A stretch of 64,000 nt of DNA from Hymenobacter lapidarius (GTDB lineage Bacteria > Bacteroidota > Bacteroidia > Cytophagales > Hymenobacteraceae), in the NCBI RefSeq assembly GCF_001816145.1, contig NZ_MDZB01000142.1, positions 86,583 to 150,582 of the forward strand. The letters are read 5' to 3'. Position 1 is the first letter of the stretch. The number at the start of each line of letters is the position of its first letter. The notes under the pieces are model-generated. The model was not told the DNA's origin. It saw only the letters and a list, made by a program, of their open reading frames with translations, and searched no databases. Shown here one piece after another: positions 9,518 through 17,571 of the stretch. Made by a program: the position numbers and the translations under genes.

Positions 9518-9548
9518 TTTTTATTCTTTCTACGCCAGTCTCTTTGCC

Positions 9549-10403
9549 ATGAAACTACTCCGCTACGGCCCGGCCGGCCACGAAAACCCCGGTATCCTGC
9601 AGGGTGACCAGCGCTACGATGTAGCTGCATTCGGCGAAGACTACACCGAGGCGTTTTTCGGGAGCAATGGCCTGCAGCGGCTGGCTGATTTTGTGGCCGC
9701 CAACGCGGGCAGCTTGCCCCTGGTGGACGCCGCCGAGCGCCTCGGCCCCCCAGTGACCCGGCCCTCCAAAATCATCTGCATTGGCCTGAACTACTCCGAC
9801 CACGCCCACGAAATGGGCCTGACGCCGCCCACAGAGCCGGTGGTTTTCCTGAAGTCCACCACTGCGCTGGTGGGGCCTTTTGATGACATTGTTATTCCCA
9901 GAAACTCGGTGAAAACCGACTGGGAAGTGGAGCTGGCCGTGGTTATCGGCAAGCGCGCCTCCTACGTAGCCGAAGCCGAGGCCGCCAGCTACATTGCCGG
10001 CTACCTACTGCACAACGACGTGTCGGAACGCGAGTTTCAGCTGGAGCGCGGCGGTACCTGGACCAAGGGCAAGGGCTGCGACACCTTCGCGCCCATGGGC
10101 CCGTTTCTGGCCACGCCCGACGAAATGGGCGACGTGAACAACCTGCGCCTCTGGCTCACGGTGAACGGCGAAAAAATGCAGGATGGCAACACGGCTAACC
10201 TGATTTTTGACGTGCCGTTCATCATTTCCTACGTCAGCCAATTTATGACCCTGCTGCCCGGTGACGTTATCTCGACCGGCACGCCGGCCGGCGTTGGCTT
10301 GGGATTCAAGCCCCCGGTTTTCCTCCGGCCCGGCGACGTGGTGGAGCTGGGTATTGACAACCTGGGCAGCTCGCGCCAGGTGCTGAAGGCGTATTCTGGT
10401 TAG
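9549..10403 (+). CDS. Fumarylacetoacetate hydrolase (FAH) family protein
   Basis: A 284-residue cytoplasmic enzyme of the FAH superfamily, whose members hydrolyse or decarboxylate C-C bonds in 2-oxo acids using a divalent metal. Motifs: KIICIGLNYSDHAHEMG near residue 74, the metal ligands in WEVELAVVIG near 128, NDVSERE near 157, and STGTPAGVGLG near 243. Closest patterns are the ureidoglycolate lyase / acylpyruvate hydrolase branch; the substrate is unknown. I place the start at 9549 (MKLLRYGP); the 20 codons before it come from the palindromic repeat and are not conserved protein. It may work near the preceding sugar symporter, but a repeat separates them. Confidence 0.9.
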   Translation: MKLLRYGPAGHENPGILQGDQRYDVAAFGEDYTEAFFGSNGLQRLADFVAANAGSLPLVDAAERLGPPVTRPSKIICIGLNYSDHAHEMGLTPPTEPVVFLKSTTALVGPFDDIVIPRNSVKTDWEVELAVVIGKRASYVAEAEAASYIAGYLLHNDVSEREFQLERGGTWTKGKGCDTFAPMGPFLATPDEMGDVNNLRLWLTVNGEKMQDGNTANLIFDVPFIISYVSQFMTLLPGDVISTGTPAGVGLGFKPPVFLRPGDVVELGIDNLGSSRQVLKAYSG

Positions 10404-10494
10404 CGGCGCAAAGCCCACGGCCCGCGCCATCGCACTCTTTGCATCCATCTGCGGAAGCCAACGCCGGAGGCGGCTGCAGGGCCTGCACCTCGTA

Positions 10495-10502
10495 TAAATT
10501 TG
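10495..10502 (+). promoter_or_regulatory. Possible -7 promoter element before fbp
   Basis: TAAATTTG matches the Bacteroidota TAnnTTTG box about 190 bases before the fructose-1,6-bisphosphatase start. No convincing TTG lies at the expected distance upstream, so this is weak. Confidence 0.25.
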
Positions 10503-10615
10503 CCTGGGTCCCGTGGCAGAAAGACCCGATGGCCTTTGCCCGGGCCCCGACCCAGCTCACCAAGAGGGCCTACACGTTGACAATAGCAGAGGCAGGTCTC
10601 GTAAGTTCGCAGCGT

Positions 10616-10678
10616 GGGCGCTGCGAGTCCACACATTCCTTAGCCGAACAACCGCCCGTGCGCGGACTCGCAGCGTCC
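10616..10678. repeat. Inverted repeat, family C
   Basis: GGGCGCTGCGAGTCC (10616-10630) and GGACTCGCAGCGTCC (10664-10678) are complementary at 14 of 15 positions with a 33-base loop. It lies between the FAH gene and fbp and resembles the other gap-dwelling inverted repeats of this window, with a different sequence. It would sit in the 5' leader of fbp if the upstream promoter is real. Confidence 0.6.
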
Positions 10679-10698
10679 GCGCTACCCCAATCCCACCC

Positions 10699-11706
10699 AT
10701 GTCCCAAACCACCGAAAACACCCTGGCCACGCCCGTCGGCATCACGCTGGAGCGCTACATCATGCGCAAGCAGTCCGAATTTGCCTTCGCCACCGGCGAA
10801 CTATCGCAGCTGCTACGGGACATTGCCCTGGCCGGCAAAATCGTGAACCGCGAGGTAAACCGCGCGGGGCTTTCGCGTATTACGGGGGCTATGGGCGAGA
10901 AAAACGTGCAGGGCGAGCACCAGCAGAAACTCGACGTGGAGGCCAACATCCGCTTCGTTCGGGCTCTCACCAACGGGGGCGAGTGCTGCGCCGTGCTCTC
11001 GGAAGAGGACGAGGAAATCATCCAGACCGGCAACGTCAACGGCAAGTACGTGGTGGCCATCGACCCGCTCGACGGCTCCTCGAACATTGACGTGAACGTG
11101 AGCATCGGCACCATTTTCAGCATCTACCGCCGCGTGTCGCGCAATGGCGGGCCGGCTCGCCAGGAGGACTTTTTGCAGGGCGGCCGCGCCCAGATTGCGG
11201 CGGGCTACGTGCTCTACGGCTCCAGCACCATGCTGGTATACACCACGGGCCACGGCGTGGCGGGCTTCACCTACGAAAACTCGCTGGGCGAATTCTTTCT
11301 CTCGCACCCCGACATCAGGATTCCGCGCCAGGGGCCGGTGTTCAGCTGCAACGAAGGCAACTGGTTTGATTACCCGGAGTTCGTGCGCGCCTTCCTCACC
11401 ACCTGCAAGGAGCGCCGCCTCACGGCCCGCTACGTGGGGTCTTTGGTGGCCGACTACCATCGCAACCTGTTCACGGGCGGCATTTATCTTTACCCGCCCA
11501 CCGTGGACAAGCCCACCGGCAAGCTGCGCCTGCTCTACGAGTGCTACCCGCTGGCTTTCCTGATTGAGCAGGCCGGCGGCGTGGCCGTGACCGGAGCCGA
11601 CCTGGTGCTCGATGTGCCCCCCACCGCCGACCTGCACCAGCGCGCCCCGCTCTTTGTGGGCTCTGCCGACTTGGTGGAGGAACTGCGCTGCAAAGCCACC
11701 AACTAG
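10699..11706 (+). CDS. fbp: Class I fructose-1,6-bisphosphatase
   Basis: The 335-residue product is a class I FBPase, which removes the 1-phosphate of fructose 1,6-bisphosphate in gluconeogenesis. Seen are the metal-site acidic cluster LSEEDEE (100-106), the signature [19 protein letters not shown] beginning at residue 122, the sugar-binding region [19 protein letters not shown] near 240, and [16 protein letters not shown] near 280. The length is that of typical bacterial class I enzymes. The ATG at 10699 is chosen because the frame upstream encodes the inverted-repeat region and has no family resemblance. Confidence 0.95.
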   Translation: MSQTTENTLATPVGITLERYIMRKQSEFAFATGELSQLLRDIALAGKIVNREVNRAGLSRITGAMGEKNVQGEHQQKLDVEANIRFVRALTNGGECCAVLSEEDEEIIQTGNVNGKYVVAIDPLDGSSNIDVNVSIGTIFSIYRRVSRNGGPARQEDFLQGGRAQIAAGYVLYGSSTMLVYTTGHGVAGFTYENSLGEFFLSHPDIRIPRQGPVFSCNEGNWFDYPEFVRAFLTTCKERRLTARYVGSLVADYHRNLFTGGIYLYPPTVDKPTGKLRLLYECYPLAFLIEQAGGVAVTGADLVLDVPPTADLHQRAPLFVGSADLVEELRCKATN

Positions 11707-11765
11707 CGCCTTGGCCGTGCGCGTGAAGGCCCTTCTGCTTGCGGTGCTGGCCGCAATGCTCAGCC

Positions 11766-11918
11766 ATGTGGCCAGGGGCCCAACCGCCGCCCGGCCCAAA
11801 TGTGCTGGCGCAGCCCACGGCGAAGGACGCGTATTCTAATGTGTTGCCGGGGGTATTGCGGCGCTACAACTTGCCGGATTTGCAGCGGGCGCTGGGCGAA
11901 AAAATGGTGTTGGGCTAA
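11766..11918 (+). pseudogene. Possible small ORF or remnant of a secreted protein
   Basis: The 441-base gap after fbp holds a 50-codon frame ending DLQRALGEKMVLG. Just upstream, in a different frame (about 11713-11775), lies a hydrophobic stretch VKALLLAVLAAMLSHVA that looks like a signal peptide. Joining the two would need a frameshift near 11770, giving a small exported protein. I recognise no family. It may be a decayed gene or chance. Nothing else is seen between 11919 and 12147. Confidence 0.25.
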
Positions 11919-12147
11919 CGCACTCAGATGCTGCCGGGGAAGAGAGCTAATCCGGGCATTGAATGGAGGTCGGGGCCCGCGCTACTTTGGTGAGCAGCCC
12001 GCATTTTAGGCACAGCACAAAGCCGTTGGCAGATGCCGGCGGCTTCTTGTTGCAACCCGCTGAATCTTGTTTGGTAACATTCCCGTCATATGCCGGTCAC
12101 GCACGGTTAACAAAAAAGGCGTCCCTTTGTGGTAGCATTACTATTTG

Positions 12148-13356
12148 ATGAAGAAACTGTTAATTGCCCTTCTGTTTTTAGTGGCCGGGCCTGCTTATAG
12201 TCAAGCCGTTGACTCGGTAACACAAGCGCCATTTGCTGCTAAAAAGTGGTTCGAAACTTTTGCTATTCGGGGCTATGTGCAGGCGCGGTACAACCGGTTG
12301 CTCGAAACCAATTCCAAGCTGTCCTGTGAACAGTGCGACCGGTCGTGGGGAGATAAAGGCGGTATTTTCCTGCGGCGGGCGCGCCTTATTTTTTATGGGC
12401 AGCTGCACGAGCGGCTCTATTTTTATATTCAGCCCGACTTTGCGAGCAGCGTCAGCGGCAGCACCTCGCTGAATTTCGGCCAGCTGCGCGATGCCTACTT
12501 TGATGTAAGCCTCGACAAAGCTGGCCAGTACCGCATCCGCCTGGGCCAGAGCAAAATACCCTACGGCTTCGAAAACATGCAGTCGAGCCAGAACCGCCTG
12601 CCATTGGACCGCAGCGATGCCCTGAACAGCGCCCTGTCCAACGAGCGGGATTTGGGCGCGTTTTTGTATTGGGCCCCCACTGCCGTGCGCCAGCGCTTTT
12701 CGCGGTTGGTGAAAGATGGCCTAAAGGGCTCGGGCGATTACGGCATGGTAGGGGTGGGCGCGTTCAACGGCCAGACCGCAAACCGGCCCGAACTCAACAA
12801 CCAGCGGCACATAGTAGGCCGCTTTACCTACCCACTGGTGGTGGGCCGGCAAATCATCGAGCCTGGCCTGCAGGCCTACACCGGCGACTACGTGGTGGCT
12901 AAAGAACAGCTCTCAGCGGGCGTGAAGTCTCGCAAAGACCTGAGCTACCCCGACCAGCGCGTGGCGGCCTCCTTCATCCTGTATCCGCAGCCGTTTGGTG
13001 TGCAGGCCGAATACAACGTGGGCCGCGGCCCGGAGTTCAACCCGCGGACCGACAGCATTGAAACCCAAGGGCTGCACGGCGGCTACGTGCTGCTCAGCTA
13101 CCGCCTGCGGTACAAGCAGCAGCAGTTTTACCCGTTTCTGCGGGTCCAGTACTACGACGGCGGCAAAAAGCACGAGCGGGACGCCCGCAGCTACACCGTG
13201 CGCGAAGCCGAGCTGGGCCTGGAATGGCAACCCTTCAGCAGCTTCGAGCTGGTGGCCATGTACACCCTGTCGTCGCGTCGCTTCGAGGATTTTCAGTTGT
13301 CGGACAACAAGCAGCGCGGCGGCCTGCTACGGCTGCAGGCACAGATTAATTTTTAA
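12148..13356 (+). CDS. Phosphate-selective-type porin (OprO/OprP family)
   Basis: A 402-residue outer-membrane beta-barrel with a signal peptide (residues 1-20, ending near AYS). The N-terminal strands GYVQARYNRL, the GGIFLRRARLIFYGQLHERLYF stretch and LRLGQSKIPYGFENM-like segment are typical of the OprO/OprP porin family, and the last residues (LLRLQAQINF) end in the aromatic expected for a barrel. An insertion near residue 55 carries two cysteines (SCEQCDRSW) that could form a disulfide. Family members pass phosphate or polyphosphate, but specificity here is not shown. The ATG at 12148 is preferred over the TTG one codon before. Confidence 0.85.
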   Translation: MKKLLIALLFLVAGPAYSQAVDSVTQAPFAAKKWFETFAIRGYVQARYNRLLETNSKLSCEQCDRSWGDKGGIFLRRARLIFYGQLHERLYFYIQPDFASSVSGSTSLNFGQLRDAYFDVSLDKAGQYRIRLGQSKIPYGFENMQSSQNRLPLDRSDALNSALSNERDLGAFLYWAPTAVRQRFSRLVKDGLKGSGDYGMVGVGAFNGQTANRPELNNQRHIVGRFTYPLVVGRQIIEPGLQAYTGDYVVAKEQLSAGVKSRKDLSYPDQRVAASFILYPQPFGVQAEYNVGRGPEFNPRTDSIETQGLHGGYVLLSYRLRYKQQQFYPFLRVQYYDGGKKHERDARSYTVREAELGLEWQPFSSFELVAMYTLSSRRFEDFQLSDNKQRGGLLRLQAQINF

Positions 13357-13388
13357 GCAGGCGTGCAATAGCAACTGTAGCTAAAAGG

Positions 13389-13479
13389 CGTCATGCTGAG
13401 CTTGTCGAAGCATCTCTACCGCAGTAGTAAATCTGATTAGTACTGCGGTAGAGATGCTTCGGCTGCGCTCAGCATGACG
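13389..13479. repeat. Interspersed palindromic repeat, family A, copy 3
   Basis: The arms are CGTCATGCTGAGC and GCTCAGCATGACG, with an inner stem TCTCTACCGCAGTA/TACTGCGGTAGAGA. It lies between the convergent porin and GH3 genes. One arm carries the CTTGTCGAAGC variant and the other GCTGCGCTC, so the arms are not strictly complementary in that segment. Confidence 0.9.
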
Positions 13480-13536
13480 TGCTGAATGCAATGCAGTTAT
13501 TGCTGTACAACAGCCAGTTGACTAACCCCGGGAAAC

Positions 13537-15849
13537 CTACTGCGCGGCCAGCTTGAAGCTGGCCTCCTGCACGTCGCGGGAGTTGCCGCCCACAAACACC
13601 TTGAAATCGCCGGGCTCGGCCGCCCATTTCAGGTCATTGTTGTAGAATTTCAGGTCGTTGGGCGCGAGGCGGAAGGTGAGGGTTTTGCTTTCTCCCTTCT
13701 TCAGCATCACTTTCTGGAAACCCTTGAGCTCCTTCACCGGGCGGCTGCTGGAGCCCACCAGGTCGCGGATATAGAGCTGGGCCACTTCCTCGCCGTCGTA
13801 GGCGCCGGTGTTCTGCACGGTCACCTTCACTTCCAGAGTTTCGGTGGGCGAGATGGCGGTTTTGCTGAGCGTGGGCTTGCCGTAGGTGAAGGTGGTGTAG
13901 CTCAGGCCGTAGCCGAAGGGGTAAAGCGGCTCGTTGCTCACGTCGAGGTAGCGCGACTTGTACTTGTCGAGCTTGTCGGTGCCAGCGTAGGGGCGACCGG
14001 TGTTTTTGTGGTTGTAGTAAAGCGGTACCTGGCCCACCACCTGCGGGAAGGTAGCCGTGATTTTACCGGATGGGTTGTAGGCGCCAAACAGCACGTCGGC
14101 AATGGCGTGGCCGGCCTGCGTGCCCGCAAACCAGGTTTCAAGGATGGCGTCGGCGTTCTGGTTTTCCCAGGCCAGCGTGAGGGGGCGGCCGTTCATGAGC
14201 ACGAGTACCAGCGGCTTGCCGGTTTTCTTCAGGGCCTTGAGCAGCTCCAGCTGCTGGCCGGGCAGGCCGATGTCGGCGCGGCTGGCGGCTTCGCCGGTCA
14301 TGCCCTGGCTTTCGCCCACCACGGCCACCACCACGTCGGCGCTTTGGGCTACCTGCACGGCTTCTTTAATCATGTCTTTGGAGCTGCGTTTGTCCAGCTC
14401 CAGCTCGCCTCCGTGGGCGTTGAGGCGCTCCAGCATCTGGGCGTCGTCGGCAATATTGGCACCTTTGGCGTAGGTGATTTTCAGGCCGGGGGCGGCGGCG
14501 CGCAGGCCCTGCTCCACCGACACAGCCTGTTTCCAGTCGCCGGCGCCGCTCCAGCTGCCGATGACGTCCTTCTGGCGGTTGGCCAGCGGGCCGATGAGGG
14601 CAATGCTACCGGTTTTTTTCAGGGGCAGGGCGCTGCGCTCGTTTTTCAGCAGCACCAGGCTTTTGCGGGCAATGTCGCGGGCGGCGGCCAGGAACTCGGG
14701 CTTCATGAGCGTGGCGGTGGCGCGCTCCTGGCTCACGTTGCGGTAGGGATTCTGGAACAGGCCCAGCCGGTACTTGGCTTCCAGAATGCGGCGGCAGGCG
14801 GCATCAAGCTGTGCCTTGGACACGGCACCGGACTGGACGTTCTGGGCCACGTTTTTCAGGAAAATCTCGCCCACCATGTCCTGGTCCACGCCCGCGTTCA
14901 GCGCCAGGGCCGACACCTGGGCCGCGTTGCCCACGCCGTGCTCCATCATTTCGTTGATGGCCGTGTAGTCCGTCACCACAAAGCCGCCGAAGCCCCATTG
15001 CTTGCGCAGCAGGTCGGTCATGAGCCACTTGTTGCCGGTGGCGGGCACGCCGTTGATGTCGTTGAAGGACGTCATCACCGAGCCCACGCCGGCGTCGATG
15101 GCGGCTCGGTAGGGCGGCATGTACTCGTTGTACATGCGCTGGCGGCTCATGTCGGTGGTGTTGTAGTCGCGGCCGGCTTCGGCGGCGCCGTAGAGGGCAA
15201 AGTGCTTGAGGCAGGCCATCACCGAGGCTTCTTTGGTGAGGTCGTTGGCCGGGCCCTGGTAGCCGCGCACCATGGCCCGGGCGATGCTGGAGCCTAAGTA
15301 GGGGTCTTCGCCGGCGCCTTCGGCCACGCGGCCCCAGCGGGCGTCGCGGGAAATGTCGACCATGGGCGAAAACACCCAGTTAAGGCCGTCCGCCGTCGAT
15401 TCTTCGGCGGCAATGCGGGCGCTTTGCTCCACGGCGGCCATGTCCCAGCTGGCGGCCAAGCCCAGCGGAATGGGAAATATGGTGCGGTGCCCGTGAATGA
15501 CATCGTACCCAAACATGAGCGGAATGTGCAGCCGCGACTCCTTCAGGGCCATTTCCTGCAGCTTGCGGACGGCAATGGGCGTGAAGGTGTTGAACACGCC
15601 GCCCACCAGGCCCTTGCGGATGTTGGCGTCCACGTCCTTGCTCACCACCGGCCCGGTCACGTCAAACCCCACCGACACGAGGTTGAGTTGCCCAATTTTT
15701 TCATCCTGCGTCATTTTGCCCATCAGCTCGTCGATAAAGGCCTTCATCTTCTGGTCAGACGCGGAAGCCAGAGCTGTCTTTTTCTGAGCCTGAGCGGCGG
15801 GGGCGCAGGCCAGCGAGAGGGCCAGCGCGGCGAGGGGAATGTATTTCAT
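13537..15849 (-). CDS. Glycoside hydrolase family 3 beta-glucosidase
   Basis: A 770-residue exported enzyme: signal peptide 1-22 (ending AQAQ), GH3 N-terminal barrel about 35-350, GH3 C-terminal domain about 400-620, and a fibronectin III-like domain in the last ~80 residues. The nucleophile is Asp294 (GFVVTDY). The KHF substrate motif is at 215-217. It resembles periplasmic BglX-type enzymes that cut glucose from the ends of beta-gluco-oligosaccharides. It is the last gene of the leftward SusCD/GH144 locus, so sophoro-oligosaccharides (beta-1,2) are a plausible substrate; that is inference. The start is at 15849; the 28 codons before it run into a palindromic repeat. Confidence 0.93.
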   Translation of the reverse strand: MKYIPLAALALSLACAPAAQAQKKTALASASDQKMKAFIDELMGKMTQDEKIGQLNLVSVGFDVTGPVVSKDVDANIRKGLVGGVFNTFTPIAVRKLQEMALKESRLHIPLMFGYDVIHGHRTIFPIPLGLAASWDMAAVEQSARIAAEESTADGLNWVFSPMVDISRDARWGRVAEGAGEDPYLGSSIARAMVRGYQGPANDLTKEASVMACLKHFALYGAAEAGRDYNTTDMSRQRMYNEYMPPYRAAIDAGVGSVMTSFNDINGVPATGNKWLMTDLLRKQWGFGGFVVTDYTAINEMMEHGVGNAAQVSALALNAGVDQDMVGEIFLKNVAQNVQSGAVSKAQLDAACRRILEAKYRLGLFQNPYRNVSQERATATLMKPEFLAAARDIARKSLVLLKNERSALPLKKTGSIALIGPLANRQKDVIGSWSGAGDWKQAVSVEQGLRAAAPGLKITYAKGANIADDAQMLERLNAHGGELELDKRSSKDMIKEAVQVAQSADVVVAVVGESQGMTGEAASRADIGLPGQQLELLKALKKTGKPLVLVLMNGRPLTLAWENQNADAILETWFAGTQAGHAIADVLFGAYNPSGKITATFPQVVGQVPLYYNHKNTGRPYAGTDKLDKYKSRYLDVSNEPLYPFGYGLSYTTFTYGKPTLSKTAISPTETLEVKVTVQNTGAYDGEEVAQLYIRDLVGSSSRPVKELKGFQKVMLKKGESKTLTFRLAPNDLKFYNNDLKWAAEPGDFKVFVGGNSRDVQEASFKLAAQ

Positions 15850-15922
15850 GGGAAGAAACAAGGGTAAGCGAGTAGTCGGAAAGAAACGAACAAGCCAAGC
15901 AGAAAAAAACGAACAGGCTAAT

Positions 15923-16021
15923 AAGAACGTCATGCTGAGCTTGCCGAAGCATCTCTACCGCGTAACTAATTAGTTAGTGTTGCGGTAGAGATGCTTCGGC
16001 TGCGCTCAGCATGACGTTCTT
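15923..16021. repeat. Interspersed palindromic repeat, family A, copy 4
   Basis: The outer arms AAGAACGTCATGCTGAGC and GCTCAGCATGACGTTCTT are perfect complements, and the inner stem is TCTCTACCGC/GCGGTAGAGA around an AT-rich centre. It lies between the GH144 and GH3 genes of one transcription direction, in the probable operon. Confidence 0.9.
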
Positions 16022-16030
16022 GTGAACGAG

Positions 16031-16065
16031 GTAGAGATGCTTCGGCAAGCTCAGCATGACGTTCT
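16031..16065. repeat. Half copy of the family A repeat
   Basis: Only the right arm is present, from GTAGAGATGCTTCGG to GCATGACGTTCT. Its end overlaps the stop codon of the GH144 gene (16064-16066). With copy 4 it makes three arms in a row, so alternative hairpins can form. Confidence 0.85.
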
Positions 16066-17434
16066 ATTTAGCAACCGGTTTAATCATTGGGCTTTCAAAT
16101 CCCAGCTTGGTGAGGCCGCGCTGCACGTCGGGCGAGCTCATGAACAGCTTCCACAATAGCCCCGTCCGGTGGTTTTCTATCATGCCCACGATGGGGCCCT
16201 GGTCGATGGCGAGGTAGGACTTGGCGTACCAGTTGTGCTGCTCGCTGAAGCCGTCCACGAACCCGTACTCGCCCCAGATTTTGTCGCCGAGGTCATAATA
16301 AAAGTGCTTAAGGGCGCGCATTGAGTGTTCCGGCGTGTAGGGAAAGGCCGAGAGCGCGGCGGTGGGGGAAATCACGCCCAGGTCTTCCTTGGGGTTGTGG
16401 GCGGCGTAGCCCTTGTAACTGTCGGAGGCGGTGAGGCCCCAGGTGTTGGGGCCGTAGCCCTTGTATTTCTTGGGGTTGTCCACGCAGTAGGCGTAGTTGA
16501 TGAGCGTATGGTTCTGGTTTTGCTGCCAGTAGTCGGCGTACTGGTCCTTGAGCCCGTGCGGGTTGATGCCCAGAAAGGAATAGTGCGTGAAGAACAGCGG
16601 CCCGCCCAGGTCCGGCCCCAGCGGCAGCTTGACGCCGTAGTATTCCTTGCCGTTCTTGAACTCCGGCCCCACGGCCCAGCCCTGGTCATACACCGGCTTA
16701 TCGATGGCGTATTTGGGCGAGGCCGCGGCCAGCACGTAGGTTATCAGGCACTCGTTCCAACCGTGAATCTGGTGGTTCATGCTCCAGCCGTTGTTGGGGC
16801 TCCAGTGCCAGTACAGCACGTTTTGGCCGCCCTGGGTTTGCCAGTTCCACTCCACGTTCTCCCACATCCAGCCAATGTGGTTGCGCACGTCACGCTCCAG
16901 CGGCGTGTCGGCGGTGAAGTACTGGCGGGCGCAAATCAAGCCTTCCATCAGGAAAGAGGTTTCCACGACGTCGCCGCCATCGTCCTTCGCCCCGAAGCGG
17001 ATGACCTTGCCCGTGGCCCCGTCCAACCAGTGCGGAAACACGCCGTGGAACTGGTCGGCCTTCTCCAGAAACCGCACGATTTTGTAGATGCGCGTGGCCG
17101 CTTGCTCGCGGGTAATCCACTTGCGGTCGGCAGCCACGATAATGGCCATGATGCCGAAGCCGGTGCCGCCGGTGGTCACCACCTCGTTGCCGTAGTCGTA
17201 GGCCACGTTGCTGCGCTCGCGCGCCATGCCCGACACCGGGTGCCCAAAGTCCCAGAAGTACCGAAACGTCTGGCGCTGCACCAGGTCCAGCAACTGGTCG
17301 TCGGTGAGGTTGCGCGGGCGCTTGGTGGGGTCGAAGGCCACGGTTTTGGCCGGGGCTTTCTTGGGCGCGGGCTTCTGTTGGGCCAGGAGCAAGCCGGGGA
17401 GCAGCAGGAAGAGGAGAAGAAGTCTGGCGGTCAT
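16064..17434 (-). CDS. GH144-type glucoamylase-family protein, probable endo-beta-1,2-glucanase
   Basis: A 456-residue exported protein with a signal peptide (residues 1-18, LLLPGLLLAQQ). The rest is one alpha/alpha-barrel domain of the 'glycoamylase' family, whose Bacteroidota members include GH144 endo-beta-1,2-glucanases. Typical stretches are TFRYFWDFGHP, NEVVTTGGTGFGIMA, GAKDDGGDVVETSFLMEG, WHWSPNNGWSMNHQIHGWNE and NPHGLKD. It would cut beta-1,2-glucan into sophoro-oligosaccharides for the downstream GH3 enzyme. It follows SusD on the same strand. I start it at 17434 because the 22 codons before come from a palindromic repeat. Family identity is strong; exact specificity is inferred. Confidence 0.87.
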   Translation of the reverse strand: MTARLLLLFLLLPGLLLAQQKPAPKKAPAKTVAFDPTKRPRNLTDDQLLDLVQRQTFRYFWDFGHPVSGMARERSNVAYDYGNEVVTTGGTGFGIMAIIVAADRKWITREQAATRIYKIVRFLEKADQFHGVFPHWLDGATGKVIRFGAKDDGGDVVETSFLMEGLICARQYFTADTPLERDVRNHIGWMWENVEWNWQTQGGQNVLYWHWSPNNGWSMNHQIHGWNECLITYVLAAASPKYAIDKPVYDQGWAVGPEFKNGKEYYGVKLPLGPDLGGPLFFTHYSFLGINPHGLKDQYADYWQQNQNHTLINYAYCVDNPKKYKGYGPNTWGLTASDSYKGYAAHNPKEDLGVISPTAALSAFPYTPEHSMRALKHFYYDLGDKIWGEYGFVDGFSEQHNWYAKSYLAIDQGPIVGMIENHRTGLLWKLFMSSPDVQRGLTKLGFESPMIKPVAK

Positions 17435-17449
17435 AGGTTGATATAATTT

Positions 17450-17551
17450 GACCGTCATGCCGAGCGCAGCCGAGGCATCTCGCGTGCTTCGTTGCACCAA
17501 TTGAATTGCTGTTGCACGCGAGATGCCTCGGCTGCGCTCGGCATGACGGTC
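17450..17551. repeat. Interspersed palindromic repeat, family A variant, copy 5
   Basis: The arms are GACCGTCATGCCGAGCGCAG and CTGCGCTCGGCATGACGGTC, fully complementary, followed inward by GGCATCTCGCGTGC/GCACGCGAGATGCC. This variant (GCCGAGC for GCTGAGC) shows matched changes in both arms. It lies between SusD and GH144 in the same operon. Confidence 0.9.
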
Positions 17552-17571
17552 TGGAGTAAAAGCCTGAAGGG

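Noticed and set aside
12145..12150. TTG one codon before ATG as the porin start
   Set aside because: The ATG gives a normal signal peptide; the TTG adds only one Met-equivalent residue.
14008..15297. 429-codon plus-strand frame opposite the GH3 gene
   Set aside because: Antisense shadow of a clearly conserved GH3 enzyme.
1863..17551. Family A palindromes as a CRISPR array
   Set aside because: Units are palindromic, irregularly spaced by kilobases, and not separated by uniform spacers.
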